Shown: one piece after another, positions 9,905 through 18,807 of the stretch
Layout of the letters: every line of letters starts with the position of its first letter
Numbering within the stretch: the first letter of the stretch is position 1
Made by a program: the position numbers and the translations under genes
Source: Reticulitermes lucifugus
Taxonomy: Eukaryota > Arthropoda > Insecta > Blattodea > Rhinotermitidae
Assembly: GCA_026260175.1 (NCBI GenBank)
Contig: JAKCWW010007175.1
Span: 2,528-29,545, forward strand
Direction: 5' to 3'
Length of the DNA stretch: 27,018 nucleotides
The notes under the pieces: generated by a model
What the model was told of the DNA's origin: nothing
The model's input: only the letters and a program-made list of their open reading frames with translations
The model's database searches: none

Positions 9905-10126
9905 CTGCGATGAAGATGATAAAGATGATCAGGTTTTTTCTGCTTTTCCATTTTAATGGAGCACCGGTGGAATGAAATTGACAGGGGAAAACCGAAGTAC
10001 TCGGAGAAACACCTGTCCCAGTGCCACTTTGTCCACCACAAATCCCACATGGACTCACCAGGGATTGAACCCCAGCCTCCGCGGTGATAGGCCGGCGACT
10101 AACCGCCTGAGCCATGGCACGGCCTT
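9905..10126 (-). mobile_element. tRNA-derived SINE (family B)
   Basis: On the minus strand the element starts near 10126. It has a tRNA-like head: an A-box-like segment (TGGCTCAGGCGGTTAG, about 10100-10115) and a B-box (GGTTCAATCCC, 10061-10071) that would promote Pol III transcription. A body of about 120 bp follows, then a degenerate (ATC)n 3' tail (about 9907-9930). The chance translation of the head and body, MAQAVSRRPITAEAG... and GGQSGTGTGVSPSTSVFPC, is a string I recall from many cockroach hypothetical proteins. The frame is therefore SINE-derived and not a gene. Target duplications could not be fixed. Confidence 0.8.
10061..10071 (-). promoter_or_regulatory. Pol III internal promoter B-box of SINE B
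   Basis: The minus strand reads GGTTCAATCCC, consensus-like, with an A-box-like TGGCTCAGGCGG about 30 bp upstream on the same strand. Confidence 0.65.
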
Positions 10127-10897
10127 CCTCGACGTTGCTTTATTGTCGGCAATGATTTCATTTATATGCACAAAGACTGTACCTTCCGTTTGCTTATATG
10201 TATCACTAAGCAAACGTATTACACTTTCTAAACGATTTTATACACGTTCTGTTCTATTGTGTTTGTCGTTGACTCCAGTAATTTATTTACTAAAATGCAA
10301 ACTTCATTCCTTAGGAGGTTTAGAGGTGGAGAAAAATACGTTTTGTTGTAAAAAGTAAGTGTTTTTGAACAGTGGCAATTTTAATTTAAAATTTCCTGTT
10401 TATAGACATAAGAGTATAAGCATTCGTGCATTCTCGCAATTAAAATATTTGCTTTTGTTGACTTTTTTTGTAATGATAAAAACAAAGTCATTACCTTCAC
10501 ACAGTACGCACCTAATTTCCGGTTTGGATGGATATGCAAACAGCAGTACTGGACATACGACGAAGAAAAATACTGAAGCCAGGAATGCGAGAAAAAACTT
10601 GAAATTACTGCACTAGAAATATTATTTGCAACATTTACAATAGGGATGTTTGATTGAATGTGTCAAGTAACTCCAGCACTCAGGACATTCATTACAAGAC
10701 AATGGGCCAGCTGTTAAGAAACTCCTACGTGTTATTGGCATAACATTACCAGATAATGTAGTATCATAAACTAGTCTCAAACGATTTACATTCAGCTTTG
10801 TACGCCTGGTGACAGAGGCTTCAGAAAATTTCTAATAGATACATCTGTCGCGTAGTGTTATTACACATTAAATGTGTTTAACTTTCACAGCCGGTAC
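10127..10897. other. Gene-free AT-rich stretch
   Basis: Frames at 9972-10358 and 10359-10616 (plus) run through or abut the SINE and have no domain. Nothing else was recognised. Confidence 0.45.
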
Positions 10898-11169
10898 AAA
10901 ATTTATTAATCAATATATTTATACATCAGTTACATGTTTCGGCTCTTATTAAGCCATGTTCATGCTAGTATAAATGTGTTTAGAAATGTATGCTGCGTGT
11001 GTCATACAAAGCACACTTTCCTGAATGTGTTTCGAAACGTATGGTCCTTATAAGTGTTACAAGCAGCATACTTTCTTACACATATTTGTACGCCATTACT
11101 TGAAGACCGCTGGCTAAAACATCAAAACATGTAGCTAGACTATAAATATTCTACTTAATAAACACTTTT
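10898..11169. repeat. Fold-back / MITE-like inverted repeat
   Basis: The left arm, about 10898-10944, reverse-complemented reads GAAACATGTAACTGATGT then ATAAATATATTG and TTAATAAA. The right arm, about 11123-11169, reads CAAAACATGTAGCTAGAC then TATAAATATTC and TTAATAAA. The arms are about 70% alike by eye over 45 bp. The interior holds a GGCT...AGCC palindrome at 10941-10955 and two divergent direct copies of a segment starting AATGTGTTT (10973 and 11024, offset 51 bp). The core word ACATGTTTCGGCT...AAGCCAT is familiar from arthropod dispersed repeats. No protein is encoded. It could be a MITE or the remnant of two inverted insertions of one repeat. Confidence 0.55.
10973..11077 (+). repeat. 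Degenerate 51-bp direct duplication inside the fold-back element
   Basis: The copies begin AATGTGTTTAGAAATGTATG (10973) and AATGTGTTTCGAAACGTATG (11024). Both continue into a CATAC...CAAG/CAAAG...ACTTTC segment with small gaps. Confidence 0.6.
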
Positions 11170-12344
11170 GTATTGTGTCCTTTAAACAGTTTACTGAAAT
11201 TTCAGGTAATTTTCCATGAAAATACATTCTTCTAAATTTGGTCACGGTACCAATAGCAGAAAACTGCCGACCTTGGAGACACGTAAGAGTAAAAATATTA
11301 AGATTTCAAGCTTTCCTAACATCATTTTAATTACAGTAAATTTAATACACTTTATAATCTCCATTAATAAAACGAGAGCGGCTTCAGATAGTCCACCTTT
11401 TAAACTTTCAATACAACAAAAGGCAATTAACAGCACGAAACGACATAGTACTTTGCAATGACCTTTTCTCGCTGAAATAAAATAAAATGAAATGTACAAC
11501 ATACTTCAACAAAAGATGTTAAGCTCCATAAAATAGAAAGTCATTATCCTATGAAATTTATTTTTAATTTTCCCAGATTCCTTAAAGAAATTGTATTAAC
11601 AGAAGTGTCTTCCTGATAAGGTTAGACATTAAGGGAAAGATCGAGAAAAATGTCAGTCACTATGACCGTTCCTTCGGCCGAGATTCGAAACGAATACCTT
11701 CCACACAAAATTCATAGGCATTACCACGTCTCAGATCTCTTTCGCCTGAGTCATATTTGTTTTAACCAAAGTGCGAGTAATGTATTACCACACCCACTGC
11801 ACGTATGTCAAAAGCAATTTCTATATAAAACCTCCTTCCATATCGATAATGTGAAGAAATATTTCTCACCCTTATGTAAGAGAGTGAATGTATAGGATAT
11901 TCCATTTTCACGGATTGGTTCTGTTATAGGTTTTGGGAAGGGTTAGAGAAGAAAGCTTTTATCATTTTATCCTGTTACAGTTGGACTCTATAAAGTGCGT
12001 TCCGTAATGTGTCCAGACGACCTAGTACTCTGGCGAGGTGACTACAGGCAATAAATAATCTGAATAGTCTGTTCGTGTTGTCGTCCAACTTGAGAGAGCG
12101 GAGAAATGGACTGCAGGAGAGACACCAGGTTAGTTCATGTCACATCTGGGATCCCTGCGTTGATGTGAATTTCCTTGAAACAGTTCACGGGGGTGCAATA
12201 AGAAAGCGATGAAAGATTTGTCTTCAAAACTTTATACTCCTTATTGTCATAGTTTTAACTGATATTACTACAAGCTGTGCAACCAACTTACGCCGTTAAA
12301 ATACTACTACTACTATTATTAATAATGATACTAATTATTCAATT
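11170..12344. other. 1.2 kb AT-rich gene-free stretch
   Basis: Short frames overlap on both strands at 11216-11502, another lies at 11650-11895, and none has a domain. A B-box-like sequence occurs on the minus strand at about 11677-11700 (TTTCGAATCTCGGCC) without a convincing A-box. It may be a worn SINE, but this is not claimed. Confidence 0.4.
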
Positions 12345-12520
12345 CAATTCTAGTTTATTAATGTGCCGAGTCAACAGCCAGATGGCCAATTACAGAAACA
12401 GCACAACATACAAACACAAATAACAACAGACAATGAACAGTACACAAATGTAACAGGCACAACCAAAACAAATAAACAAATAAAAGAATACTTAAATAAT
12501 TAATTAGGACATATTGTAAT
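12345..12520 (-). mobile_element. Probable 3' end of a non-LTR retrotransposon (antisense), tentative
   Basis: On the minus strand a GGCCATCTGGCTGTTGACTC segment (about 12370-12390) is followed by TCGGCACATTAATAAACTAG and then a short repeated tail of GAATT/GAATTGAATT (12338-12355 on plus: ATTCAATTCAATTC). The upstream minus-strand sequence is T/G-rich. A short terminal simple repeat after a conserved-looking block fits a LINE 3' UTR, and I have a weak memory of similar sequence in other insects. No coding part is present. Confidence 0.35.
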
Positions 12521-12527
12521 GATGTAG

Positions 12528-12553
12528 TATAATAATAATAATAATAATAATAT
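12528..12553 (+). repeat. (AAT)n microsatellite at the 5' edge of RLE element D
   Basis: About eight AAT units, slightly interrupted at the ends, immediately before the first recognisable sequence of copy D. Confidence 0.9.
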
Positions 12554-12827
12554 AATGTCTTAACTTACGCGATCCTCTACCACAACAAAATGAAAACATC
12601 AGAACGACGCAAGAAAGAATAACAATGAGGAAGAGCAAAACCCTACAAGGAAGACAGCCTGTGACCTTGGAAACAACAGATGTCCATAAAACAGCATCGA
12701 ACGAATGGCTAAAGTCTGGCGAAATCTTCCCAAAAACAACCGGAATTATGATAGCCATCCAGGATCAGGTCATTAGTACCAGTAATTATAAGAAGCGTAT
12801 TTTGAAGGATGCCAACACTACTAACGA
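12554..12827 (+). mobile_element. RLE-type non-LTR retrotransposon, copy D, 5' part
   Basis: The frame from about 12610 to 12827 reads RKSKTLQGRQPVTLET, ASNEWLKSGEIFPKTTG, IAIQDQVISTSNYKKRIL and KDANTTND. This is the region just N-terminal to the zinc knuckle. The family resembles but is distinct from A-C (QDQVI and HRHNQV words). The element is 5'-truncated directly after (AAT)n. It is split from its 3' part by SINE-A copy 2. The frame resumes as TNDICRK at 13095 and following, so the insertion explains the interruption. Confidence 0.75.
12819..12827. repeat. Target-site duplication, left copy
   Basis: TACTAACGA, identical to 13091-13099 on the far side of SINE-A copy 2. It may extend a few bases with mismatches (CCAA...). 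Confidence 0.85.
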
Positions 12828-13090
12828 TTTTTCTTCCATGGCGCAACAGCCCCTAGAGGGCTAGGGCCTCCTCATGATCGAGGATTCACGGTCACACTCA
12901 CATACACCACACTCGGTAGGACTCCTCGCGACGAGTGATCGGCCTGACGCAGAAAACTCTAGCTGACAACATACAACATTCACAAAAGAGAGAGGTATCC
13001 ATGCCACTGGCGGAATTCGAACCCGCAATCCCAGCAAGCGAGCGGCCGCAGACCCACGCCACAGAACGCGCGGCCACTGGGATCGGCCAA
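12828..13090 (-). mobile_element. tRNA-derived SINE (family A, copy 2), full-length, inside RLE copy D
   Basis: Read on minus, the 5' end is near 13090. The tRNA-like head has an A-box-like GTGGCGTGGGTCTGCGG (about 13045-13061) and a strong B-box, GGTTCGAATTCC (13012-13023), within a GCGGG...CCGCC stem. The body starts GGCATGGATACC. The 3' end has two hairpins, CCTC(GATCAT)GAGG at about 12870-12883 and CCCCTAG...CTAGGG at about 12850-12867, then a short A-rich tail (GGAAGAAAAA). Flanks carry the target-site duplication TACTAACGA at 12819-12827 and 13091-13099. The body aligns with 25190-25454 (for example GATCACTCG, GAGGATTCCTACC/GAGGAGTCCTACC). Confidence 0.88.
13012..13023 (-). promoter_or_regulatory. 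Pol III internal promoter B-box of SINE-A copy 2
   Basis: The minus strand reads GGTTCGAATTCC, a near-consensus B-box closing a short GC stem, as in a T-arm of tRNA. Confidence 0.65.
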
Positions 13091-13099
13091 TACTAACGA
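13091..13099. repeat. Target-site duplication, right copy
   Basis: TACTAACGA, identical to 12819-12827. Removing one copy together with the SINE rejoins the host element's reading frame (NTTND / TNDICRK). Confidence 0.85.
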
Positions 13100-13100
13100 C

Positions 13101-13650
13101 ATCTGCAGAAAATACCGAGAGAAATTAGAAATCACTTAACATAGGCCTATAACTGGTGCCTATCGTGCGCTAGCTCAAGGCAATTACACCCATCGTCACA
13201 ATCAAGTAGCCAACATTTTCCAACAAGAATTGGCTATCAAGTGTGGACTATCAAAGCGACCATCAATGCCTTATTATACATCTAAGCCTCAATCCGTGTT
13301 AGAGAACTCAAATTATAAATTATACTACGACAGGTCCATAATAACTTATCGAACTACCCATAACAATAGACCGGACATAGTTATACTTGATAATACCATC
13401 AAGAAAGCACACTTAATAGAAGTAGCAATTCCCAACAGTCACATCCTTTACAGCACCGTCACCACGAAGCTCCAGAACTGTACAGACTTGAAAGAAGAGC
13501 GTATAAGAATATGGCAACTGATAAAAGGCATACACAATACCAATAATAACGGGTCTTATCCAAAACAAATTACATGAAAGTTTGAAACTGCTTAATCTCC
13601 GCCCTGCTCTTTATATTCTAATGCAGAAAGCAGTAGTTAATACTTAATAC
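13101..13650 (+). pseudogene. Broken zinc-knuckle plus RLE endonuclease ORF (copy D)
   Basis: A single frame from 13101 to 13577 has one stop (13137). The first knuckle Cys (13104) is kept. The second (13113) and fourth (13161) positions both read Tyr, and His (13140) is followed by two extra codons. Then come YTHRHNQVANIF and MPYYTSKPQSVLE. The catalytic signature is Arg 13368, Pro-Asp 13371-13376, fourteen residues and Glu at about 13419 in LIEVAIPN. A Lys/Glu-rich helix, KLQNCTDLKEERIRIWQL, follows. A frameshift near 13555 leads to HESLKLLNLRPALYILMQKA (13571 to about 13633), the conserved C-terminal block. The catalytic acids survive, but the zinc finger does not. Confidence 0.8.
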
Positions 13651-13761
13651 ATGCCGTATACTTAGAACGTTTTTGGCAGAACAGTGAATAGGAAGTGCTT
13701 CGTCAGAGACCCACACTCTTTTGAGAACCAGTTAACTGCCGCGAAGTAAGGAAATCTGATG

Positions 13762-13770
13762 ATAATAATA
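13762..13770 (+). repeat. Short (AAT)3 remnant at the 3' edge of RLE copy D
   Basis: ATAATAATA follows the copy D 3' region. It could be the shrunken target repeat on the 3' side, and it is too short to be certain. Confidence 0.45.
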
Positions 13771-14710
13771 TCGCAAGGATGCGTATTTTACCCTTGAATG
13801 CAATATCAAACACCTTATTTCATAACAAAAATTGAGATTACCTGACCTAATTCTGCATATTAATATTTTAAAGTCGCGTGGTTATGCCTACGTGCCACCT
13901 GCTGTAAAATTAAGAAACTATGCATTTTGCCACCAAGCGTGTCCATATTTCTTTATGACTATCAACACACTTTACTTCCCTAAATATCGCTTACAGATTG
14001 GTCATCATTATGGATATGGACTCTTCTATGTGAGGTAGCAACCGAGGTTTTACATCTATAAATTTGGATGAACGCCTCGTCTGTCCTCAAAGTTTTAATA
14101 TGGTCTACGTATGGGAGAAACTGCCTGCTTTAAAATGACCAGAGTTGTGGCCTTCGCTCCTCTGGGATGTTAGGTAGCGCACAGCGAAGACCTCAACCAC
14201 AATGCGAAGGAAGACTGAAATCTCACAACTGTAATTGTGCTTTCTGTTTAGGAGATCAGTATTCTTCTTTTTTAAATAAATGGTAGCTTTCTACAATTTC
14301 AAATCAATTTAAAGACACGTCGATAAAATAAGAGCCTACAAATACATATGTGGAGTTACAAAATAATTTTTTTTAAAACAGCAGTATAAAATGAGTAGTG
14401 AAATACGGACAACTGTTAACAGAGGGAGTAGGCTACATCGGCCAAAACTGTGACATAACCTTCAGCAGGATAGACACAGTTGTAGGAAATATACGTATAG
14501 AAGTACTCGAAAAACTTTAATTAGTAACATAGTTGAGGAAATTGCTACCTACATGAAGAGACTGGTAAGTTTTTATATTATCGCATACCAGTAGCATGTA
14601 CTTATATACCCTAGAGTGAAACTGAAAAGAATGGGAAGTGTAAGCTGGGAGAATGTAAGAAATTTCAGTGACATCTGTTATAGACAGAAGTAGTAATTTA
14701 TTATTTTATA
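13771..14710. other. 0.9 kb AT-rich gene-free stretch
   Basis: A 68-codon frame (13832-14038) has no recognisable domain. Nothing else was seen. Confidence 0.45.
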
Positions 14711-14955
14711 CGCGATAGCTCGGTCTCCACAGGGACTAAGCTACGGGCTGGAAATCCGAGCAATCGTGGTTTGATTTCCGACAGACGTAAGCGATTTCTC
14801 TCTCCTGCGAAGTGACCACACCGACTCTTGTGTTACACCCAGCCTTCTATTCAGTGTGTAATGGGGACGCATTCCCAGGGAGTCAAGCAGCGAAGGCGTG
14901 CTGAGATTACGAATAAATGGAGCCCAAACTCCACACCCACATGTCTTCATGTGTA
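14711..14955 (+). mobile_element. Candidate tRNA-derived SINE (family C)
   Basis: The head starts near CGCGATAGCTCGG and has an A-box-like TAGCTCGGTCTCC (about 14716-14728) and a slightly decayed B-box, GGTTTGATTTCC (14768-14779). The order and GC-rich character fit a tRNA head. A body of about 170 bp follows (CACCCAGCC, GTGTGTAATGGGGACGC, CCCAGGGAGTCAAGCAGCG) with no coding sense. The frame on the minus strand (14741-14950) is judged an artefact of the repeat. The 3' end and target duplication are not clear. It could instead be a tRNA pseudogene plus unique DNA. Confidence 0.5.
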
Positions 14956-15099
14956 CAGGGGCATCTTTACCTTTTGCTGTTACTTAATGTCAGAAGAACT
15001 AAAGTAAATAAAAATAAGACGAGCGGAGGGCCTGGCATGACCAGAGACAAGACAAACTAACAAAAATTCTGGCTCTCTCGGAGAAATCAGATTAAGTGC

Positions 15100-15160
15100 C
15101 GAAGGTGTATATGTATATGTAATATTAAACTAAAATTTAAATATATATATACATATATAC
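15100..15160 (+). repeat. AT-dinucleotide-rich patch
   Basis: GTATATGTATATGTAATATT at about 15106, then AAATATATATATACATATAT at about 15139. This is an imperfect (AT)n simple sequence. Confidence 0.7.
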
Positions 15161-15179
15161 AACATTAAACTGAAACAAG

Positions 15180-15360
15180 AGAAATTGGATACAACATGTA
15201 AATAGAATGCTTCGTAACAGATTACTCAGGATCATAAAAGAAGCTATACACCAAAAGGCAGAAGGAACCAGGAAAGTCCATTGAAGAAGTTCTGGATTAG
15301 TGAGACCGAAACGGGTCAACAAGTGGCCCAACTCCAGGATAGCTACATGATGATGATAAA
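15180..15360 (+). mobile_element. Probable 3' end of a LINE with (ATG)n tail, tentative
   Basis: A segment with GAAGAAGTTCTGG, GTGAGACCGAAACGGG and CCCAACTCCAGGATAGCTAC runs into ATGATGATGATAA (about 15346-15358). A short trinucleotide tail after a GC-richer block is the usual 3' end of CR1/L2-like LINEs. The chance minus-strand translation MGHLLTRFGLT is one I associate with cockroach repeats. No coding domain is present, and the assignment is weak. Confidence 0.4.
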
Positions 15361-16555
15361 CTGAAATTTACAGAAACAGGGTGTGAGGGTGAAGCAAAGT
15401 GGTCAACGGTAGGATCGTTACTTTCTTACATTAACAAGCTGTTAAAACTTCGCGTTACATAAAAGCAACTAATATGTTGGCCTGCTGAATAATTGGTAAC
15501 CAATCACGAAGTCACTGTACTGCTGAGTTAATTAGGTATTGCATGTAAATTGAATAACGGAAAGGGCACTAGAAAAATAGGACTATGAAGACGAAGAAGG
15601 ATAGGTGAATAATGAAAGAAAAAGGGAAGTAGCAGAAGGATGGTGAATATGATGATGAATGAGAACTAGAAAAATAATATAACGACCCCTTTTGTGTTCT
15701 TCAGATCCATTCTTTCGTAATCTCACGCGCAGACTTCAGTTTCATTACAAATAATTTTAAAGGATTTGCAAGGTCTTGATTTTTCCAAACTGGCGGAGGT
15801 TCTGTAATATATTCAAAAGAGACAGGTAACGCTATCTGATATGCTTAACCTTCAACAAAAAATGACGCAGATTTTCCAGTAGGGGAGGAAATTACTCCTA
15901 CTCCACGACCATCATTCTTTCCCCACACCTTTCCTCCGGTAAGAAACTCGAATCCTGGAGATGAAATATTACCCACTGTCTAGTCTGGTTTACGTAGAAA
16001 ACAAGAAGTGGAGTCAGGTGCGTAAATTTGGCTGTCAGACGCCAAAGAGCGCCAAGTAGATGGCTCTGAGTGAAGTAATACTGTTTGTAACTTGCAGCTC
16101 GGATTCCCATTCAAAGTACGACAAAGTGTAGCCTTCGAATTAGCCTTACAAGTTTCCTCCTCCTAACTTGGTTTCAGCTTTCTCTTTGCGGTAGGCCTAT
16201 TCGTCTACAAGCCTGCCAAAAGCAGTGTTGTACAGTAATTACCAACAATCGTGACACATGGCTCAGGCGGGAGGGTCTGTATATTCATTTGCAATTTCAC
16301 GTGCTACACATCTAAGAGTCAACAACAACTTTAATAATAAAGTTTATACTGTATTCGGGTGTGAAACTTGATGCCTTACACTAAGGAAAGAAAGTAGATT
16401 TAGACTAAGAAGAAAATGCTGTGTAAAGCGTAGGAGCACAAGTAAGTATGAGCAGGATCGAAAAGATAGTGTGACGAAGTATGGTACATTTGTCTCTGTG
16501 CAAGACATGAAGGTATATGAGCGAAGTCGATTTGTAGCTACACTCGTTCTTAACC
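15361..16555. other. 1.2 kb gene-free stretch
   Basis: There are minus-strand frames of 70 and 72 codons (15898-16110, 16344-16562) without domains. A TAGGCCTA palindrome occurs at 16192-16199 (also seen at 13142-13149). No element was recognised. Confidence 0.4.
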
Positions 16556-16915
16556 CCGGCACTAGATGGAGGAAATAGTCAAATTCAGCCCTCGGCCTCT
16601 ATATCTCCGGGGTAAAGAACCCCTGGCACCCACTCACTAGGAGGCTGGGTGGGCCCCAGAACCACTCTTGATGTTCCTTGCAGGGAACCGAAACATGACT
16701 CCAGGGTCGGCCAGTTCATAGTCAAGTCACCGTGCGAAGTGCGCTTTTCAGGTTCCCTACGTAATGAGGATCTTCATAATTGTTGGCCAACTCTTTCATC
16801 TATCTGTCTGGGGCTACAGATCAGATAGGTCCCGAGCCTTCCACCTACCAGGTTTCCTACCTTGTTTGCAGACAACTGGTAGGACCACTAGTTTCTGAGA
16901 TAGTCCCTCCAAAGT
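16556..16915 (+). mobile_element. GC-rich dispersed repeat (SINE-like), family not named
   Basis: This is a clear GC-rich island in AT-rich surroundings. In one frame it reads SALGLYISGVKNPWHPL and TRRLGGPQNHS (about 16586-16665). It closely recalls the non-genic string PRPLYPRGK...PLDRRLGGPQ found in many arthropod hypothetical ORFs. Further on, a frame reads EPKHDSRVG-like (about 16686-16715), another string recurring in cockroach ORFs. Frames are broken throughout and no protein domain exists, so this is a dispersed repeat and not a gene. I see no clear Pol III boxes. Boundaries are approximate. Confidence 0.55.
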
Positions 16916-18807
16916 AGCGACCGCTTACTTCCAAATCTTTGTATATTTACCATTAATAAACGTTCTTAAAATTAATTAGCTCTCATTAAAAATTTTCAGT
17001 TGAAACAGCGTCGTTGATACACAATTAGTGGAAGCTACTATGGTCTTTCTCTTCCATATCGCTCTTGATTAATCTTTCAATGTAATTTCTTCCAGTCTGT
17101 GCCATAGATGTGTCATTGCAGAATAAACCAATCAACACAACTGTCTCCGAATTTGGCCAAACACCTCAAGGCTGTCGACAGCAAAGACGAGAATATGTAG
17201 CCACCAGCAGCTCTGCTTGTGATACGAGTGTGTTACTGAAGTGTGAAAATTTCATGTCAAGAGTATGCACATGCTGTTACGTTGCTGTGGGTTGGATTAT
17301 GACGCGTAACTGGGTTCGTTACATGACTGCAGTCTGGTCACGAGTTACATTACCTTCGGAATCTGGGATGCAGCTTTTGATATTGCAATTTGTAACAAGA
17401 AATTTTGGCAGAGAAAAGCAGGTCAAGATTATATCACAATCAACTCCAGATTCTCACACGCACCCGACCATCAACAAAGGCTCCCTTATAGGTTAAGAAA
17501 ACAGGCAACAATTTCTGCTGCGCTTTTGACTGCACAAAGCGTAAGGTATGCTTTGCACTTTGTGGTTCTAACTGCACAAACTATACACGTATTCTCTGGA
17601 ACTGAAGTGCAATGGAACATTTTAATGTCATCTTCACACAAAGTTTGTAACATGAACCCATAATGGGGTAGTTTTGTCTATCAATCCGCATCTTTAAACT
17701 CTGAAAGTATTGCACAAAACATAAGTGGTAATGGGAGTTCATATTAAGGGCAGCGTAATGAATAACAAGTTAACCCTTACGTTAAGATATACCGCCATAT
17801 TGCGTGAAGCATAATCCAGGCTTTAAAATAATCTTCAAAAACGCTAACAATAGCATTTGATTTGACGGGATGAGGAACACTCCGAAGTATCTCAGCCAGG
17901 ACTGCAGACATCCCACAGAGACGTAACGTGGGGGGGCAGAAATATTAAGTGTGATGCTATGTTTCTTGGGCTAACATCTAACGGTGGCGTGTATTACCGC
18001 TGCAGAGAGTTCAGTACCCCACGTTAAATCCGCTTGTATGCAGAAGGAAATGCCGTACCGCGCCTTCAGTTCCTGGTTTATGCTGTGGCATTGGCAGAAT
18101 ATTTGTTCGAGTTGCTCCAAGGATCTCAGTCCGATTGTAATTTAGCTTACTGGCAAGTTAGTTTAAGTTCGTTCAGTTATAACTTATTTCCTCTTTCTTA
18201 TTGTCATTTTTGGTGAAAGTAGAAGCCGTCAGAGTGTATTCGACACTGACTAGGATATGGGATGGAAGACCAGTAGGGGTAAGAGATTTTCCAATACTTT
18301 AAACCGTACACATCGGCTCTGATGCGCAAACAACAACCAAATCAATGTGTACGGGACCTTTTTCTCTCCGAGCTTAAAGCGGCAGGGGCGTAAAAATGTC
18401 CACTGATCCCTATCTAGCGCTTAGCTTAAGAATGAATCGAATTACACCTCCATTCACGATGTACCTTATGGCGTGTACATGAAGACTTTACCTTTCACTA
18501 CACACCTGTTTAAGGTATGCCACATTACGCACGGTTTAAAAAGTAACGGTTTACTTCGTACGACTATTCGGGTATGTGTGAACATTATTCAACAGAGGTG
18601 TGTACTGCAACCCAGACTCTATTCAAGAGTCATAACTCACCTCGTTAATTGTTTCATATATGCAAGAGAATCAAATTCAGATTGTACAAAGCAGACATTA
18701 CAAAATGTTACTCGGAAAGCCTATAACACATCAATGGGTCGCAGTACTTCGATTCCCGGCAGAAACAGAAACTTTACTCTCCGACGATGCCACATGATCA
18801 TATCGGC
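16916..18807. other. 1.9 kb gene-free stretch
   Basis: Frames at 17110-17496 and 18034-18216 (plus) lack domains and any supporting signal. There is a G-run at 17930-17936. No repeat family was recognised. Confidence 0.4.

Larger units (their letters stand above)
13091..13762 (+). mobile_element. RLE-type non-LTR retrotransposon, copy D, 3' part
   Basis: Carries the zinc-knuckle region, the RLE endonuclease and the C-terminus, then a short unrecognised 3' stretch that ends at a three-unit AATAATA remnant (13762-13770). Together with 12554-12827 it forms one element disrupted by a SINE. Confidence 0.78.

Noticed and set aside
9840..10115. 91-codon protein starting MAQAVSRR on minus
   Set aside because: It reads through the tRNA-like head and body of a SINE. 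The Met is part of the A-box region.
9972..10358. 128-codon frame on plus
   Set aside because: Its first third is the antisense of the SINE B body and the rest is unique AT-rich DNA without a domain.
11676..11705. SINE B-box on minus (TTTCGAATCTCGGCC)
   Set aside because: An isolated match, with neighbouring sequence unlike the other SINEs here.
12504..12758. Minus-strand 84-codon hydrophobic frame with poly-Ile
   Set aside because: It is antisense to RLE copy D and its AAT array.
17110..17496. 128-codon frame on plus with several Cys
   Set aside because: There is no recognisable spacing of Cys/His ligands, no start context or splice evidence, and no family likeness.
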